Source of the DNA: Sipunculus nudus
Taxonomy: Eukaryota; Annelida; Sipuncula; Golfingiida; Sipunculidae
DNA length: 64,000 nt
NCBI GenBank assembly: GCA_026874595.1
Contig: CM049312.1
Span: 78,777,429 to 78,841,428 of the forward strand
Direction of reading: 5' to 3'
Under the pieces are notes generated by a model. The model had not been told where the DNA came from. It searched no databases and saw only the letters and a program-made list of their open reading frames with translations. The stretch's first letter is position 1; each line of letters starts with the position of its first letter. Positions 62,801-64,000 of this stretch are shown here, in pieces. Made by a program: the position numbers and the translations under genes.

Positions 62801-63029
62801 TCGGGAATACATCCCTACTTCTCTCTTCTTTAACCCCAGAGTCAGACTTTAACCTTAGAACCTCTAATTCGTGGGCTCTAGCCTCTCGCTCGTGCTCTAA
62901 TTCCCGCTGCCTAGCTCTTTCCTCACGTTCCTCATCCGCACGCCGTCTAGCCTCAACATAATCTTGTAAAGCCTGGTCCTTAAGTCCCAAGGCCTGTCCG
63001 CATCTAACAAGTGACTCTAACGTCTCCAT
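59691..63029 (-). CDS. retrotransposon gag-protease-integrase-RT(N-term) polyprotein
   Basis: One frame of 1112 codons with no gag-pol stop. Gag: charged coiled-coil N-terminus (about 20-60), retrotransposon gag domain (about 80-240) and a CCHC knuckle (Cys289, Cys292, His297, Cys302). Protease: RDSG, with Asp398. Integrase: zinc-binding His596/His603 and Cys633/Cys636, catalytic Asp666, Asp726 and Glu762 (35 residues between the last two), and a GPY module (about 903-933); no chromodomain. The RT N-terminus begins about 1030 and the frame breaks after about residue 1097. The order protease-integrase-RT is opposite to most Ty3/gypsy elements and matches the Gmr1-like layout. No envelope gene is seen. 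Confidence 0.95.
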   Translation of the reverse strand: METLESLVRCGQALGLKDQALQDYVEARRRADEEREERARQRELEHEREARAHELEVLRLKSDSGVKEERSRDVFPKIQLPPFDEAHDQLDAFLERFERLAVCQGYDRENWALHLSPLLRGKALGTYTQLSVSEAMDYDKLKIALLKRYQMTEEGYRHKFRTCRPERGETPSQFAVRLSGYLDHWIGMAGVGGDYDGVVNLLMCEQFVNCCSRDLSMFLKERRCRDFDSMVDLAESYTEAHGVHSLTAGPRYGNNVPRPAQPVSQLREKREVERSPGGQTFKPSGGIRCYLCNELGHKARECKTSARSRPRSSPQVGRAAGDQQRYRTNFSPPYNPKQKPETMSMAVVEAETETVGAVKPEVESPSQSLGFAAQTEGGISLPVCEGLVNGKSARVLRDSGCSSAGIRESYVEPNQFTGHQVECRLFDRSVRQFPTARINVDCAYFVGTIEAMVVGDAVCDLALGNVAGARDPYDPDPTWKSERSSGIVCDGVESQKEVSSAVETRSAAREKQIPTRSLNVASPVADVSPAEFLKAQEEDGSLAPYWRLAREARNDSPFRIEDGYLVRVVSDKRGDQDGSRVVVPQTLRYDVMRMGHEAVMAGHQGIDKTHDRVRTQFFWKGMYNDIAEFCKSCPICQKTIPKGKVPGATLGQMPLIDEPWRRISMDLVGPIHPASERGHRYILTVMDYATRYPEAVALKNIDTVSVADALVDIYARLGVPSEVLTDMGTQFTSDLMREVSRVLSVRQLTTTPYHPMCNGMVERFNGTLKLMLKRMCEERPRDWDRYLSAVLFAYREAPHESTGFSPFELLYGRIVRGPMRILRDLWTKRDTSVETKTTYQYVLDLQDKLSDTCALAREALNKSANRHKLLYDRGKCTRRFEAGDEVLLLLPTERNKLMVQWKGPYTIVNRVGDLDYRIKIGDKVKTFHVNMLKRYHARNEPQHILTAVAKGAPDSIHDPDGVDGETEPPVFGELNPEGIDEDAHMSLPSYARRQTERDVQVNADLGKCQRREILSLLRQYGDVFTDVPKLTNVVECSIKLSSDVPVKTRPYRVPFELRETMRTEIQEMLNLGIIEQSDSSYASPCILLRKPDGKTRFRDRLPKAEPISRVPS
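59736..59740 (-). other. one-base frame disruption in the RT domain
   Basis: Conserved RT sequence runs through ILLRKPDGKTRF in the upstream frame and resumes at VIDYRKLN in the next frame, with one surplus base at about 59738. The site is inside a folded domain and not at a gag/pol border, so a disabling mutation or a sequencing error is more likely than programmed frameshifting. Confidence 0.8.
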
Positions 63030-63735
63030 GGTAACGCTCTAACCTAGTAAGATTCCAGTATCTAGTAATATCCGCTCTTAAAAATCCGTAAATACGTACT
63101 GTAAAAGCCAACCTAACGAACCGGCGGTATCCGTACAATTACACTACGGTAGCTCTACGCATCAAAATCTACTTATACGGACGGACGGACGGAAGGTTGG
63201 ACGAAGGGTCAGACGGATGGACGGATGGATATCAAAATATCAATAAACACCATGCACCTATGATTACCATGCCAATCGGGAGGGGTAAACTTACCTGTAA
63301 AGAGACCCTACCACGTGACCAATCACAAACCAGTGTAGGAAAAATTATACCAGGGCGTATCTAACAACATCAAAAATTTTCACTCTAATCTGGGTTTATA
63401 TCAAACCAGTAATGATGTTCAGGTATCACTGAACTAGCATTACTCACAAAACATGCATGTGTTCTAGCCAAATCTTCAAGGTATATGCTAATCCTGAAAC
63501 AATGTTGTGCTTCAGGTAATATTCTCACTGAATAAATATTAACTCCTAATAGTGGGGTAATTTCATTGAGCAAGTATACACTATAACATCAGTTTGGTGT
63601 CATTTCCAATTATTAATTCAGATCAACTCTGGTTTGAGTATATGAATGTCTGGTTTCAGTACTGTTTTCTCAGTTCAAAAATTTCTGAAACTTACTGTAA
63701 TTAGCCAGTTTTTTTTTTTTTTAAGGCTAATTATA
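63030..63735 (-). other. retrotransposon 5' leader
   Basis: Untranslated region between primer binding site and gag start. It contains a GGACGGACGG tetranucleotide block at about 63178-63228 and a T run at 63710-63722. No ORF of note. Confidence 0.7.
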
Positions 63736-63752
63736 TCCTGGCACGCTCGCCA
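63736..63752 (-). other. tRNA primer binding site
   Basis: Minus strand TGGCGAGCGTGCCAGGA lies 5 bp inside the 5' LTR. The complement ends in CGCCA preceded by a plausible acceptor and T-stem, as in a tRNA 3' end with discriminator G (serine, asparagine or aspartate tRNAs have this). The exact tRNA is not established. Confidence 0.75.
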
Positions 63753-63757
63753 TACAA

Positions 63758-64000
63758 TGTCACCCCTAACTTAACGTGAAAGCTTTACAACGGATATATC
63801 CTATAAAACAATAGGATGGGTTTACGCTCGCCACTTGATTTCACTCATCAAGAAATTAGATCCCGGTCATTACAGGTGACATTTCCAGGTTCTTTTAAGG
63901 ACGTGTATTAAAAATACCAGACAATCATACACCTAGATCAATAGAAACTATGAGACATCAGGTTAAATTCACAAATATAATTCAAGACAATACTTACAGA
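63758..64000 (-). repeat. 5' LTR, truncated by the window end
   Basis: The first 243 bp of the LTR. By eye no difference from 57280-57522. If full length it would end near 64893, outside the window. Confidence 0.92.

Overview
The window is animal nuclear DNA: AT-rich, intron-rich and full of repeats. It holds one complete spliced gene on the minus strand, an orthologue of the RING E3 ligase RNF10 (18 coding exons, 15095-36148). It also holds the first coding exons of an unrecognised plus-strand gene (51127-56130) and, at the right end, almost all of a Ty3/gypsy LTR retrotransposon (57280-64000). The many tandem-core repeats with hairpin ends, mostly opening with ACTAG, look like those of marine bivalve molluscs. 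That assignment is an inference; the sequence proves only a metazoan.

Layout. 1-15094 has no convincing gene. It contains microsatellites, long C/G homopolymers, a 1.2-kb terminal-inverted-repeat (TIR) transposon with a 5-bp target duplication (2609-3805), a 457-bp MuDR-like element with a 9-bp duplication (3926-4382), two nested pairs of inverted termini (7.2-10.9 kb) and tandem-repeat relics. 15095-36148 is RNF10; every exon junction was joined in phase to give 787 codons plus stop agreement with the vertebrate protein, and one intron uses a GC donor. Its large third intron (26.1-33.7 kb) is packed with nested repeats. 36149-51118 is intergenic and consists almost wholly of transposons inserted into one another. 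Three hAT-like elements lie here (two with exact 8-bp target duplications, one with a 6-of-8 match), with a fourth disrupted relative. Two copies of one tandem-core element sit in opposite orientations.

51119-56130 carries three phase-compatible exons of a gene predicted to start MSFSEENV. The third exon ends at a splice donor that is also the first unit of a 30-bp minisatellite, so the intron starts with a ladder of decoy 5' splice sites. The intron before it holds a roughly 155-bp tandem array in which six units carry a perfect AGGTCAnnnTGACCT palindrome.

The retrotransposon lies on the minus strand. It has 1136-bp LTRs; the visible 243 bp of the second copy look identical to the first, so insertion was recent. 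Its polyprotein has the order gag, protease, integrase, reverse transcriptase, RNase H. Integrase before reverse transcriptase is the reverse of normal Ty3/gypsy order and resembles the Gmr1-like group. A one-base frame disruption inside the reverse transcriptase suggests this copy is not autonomous.
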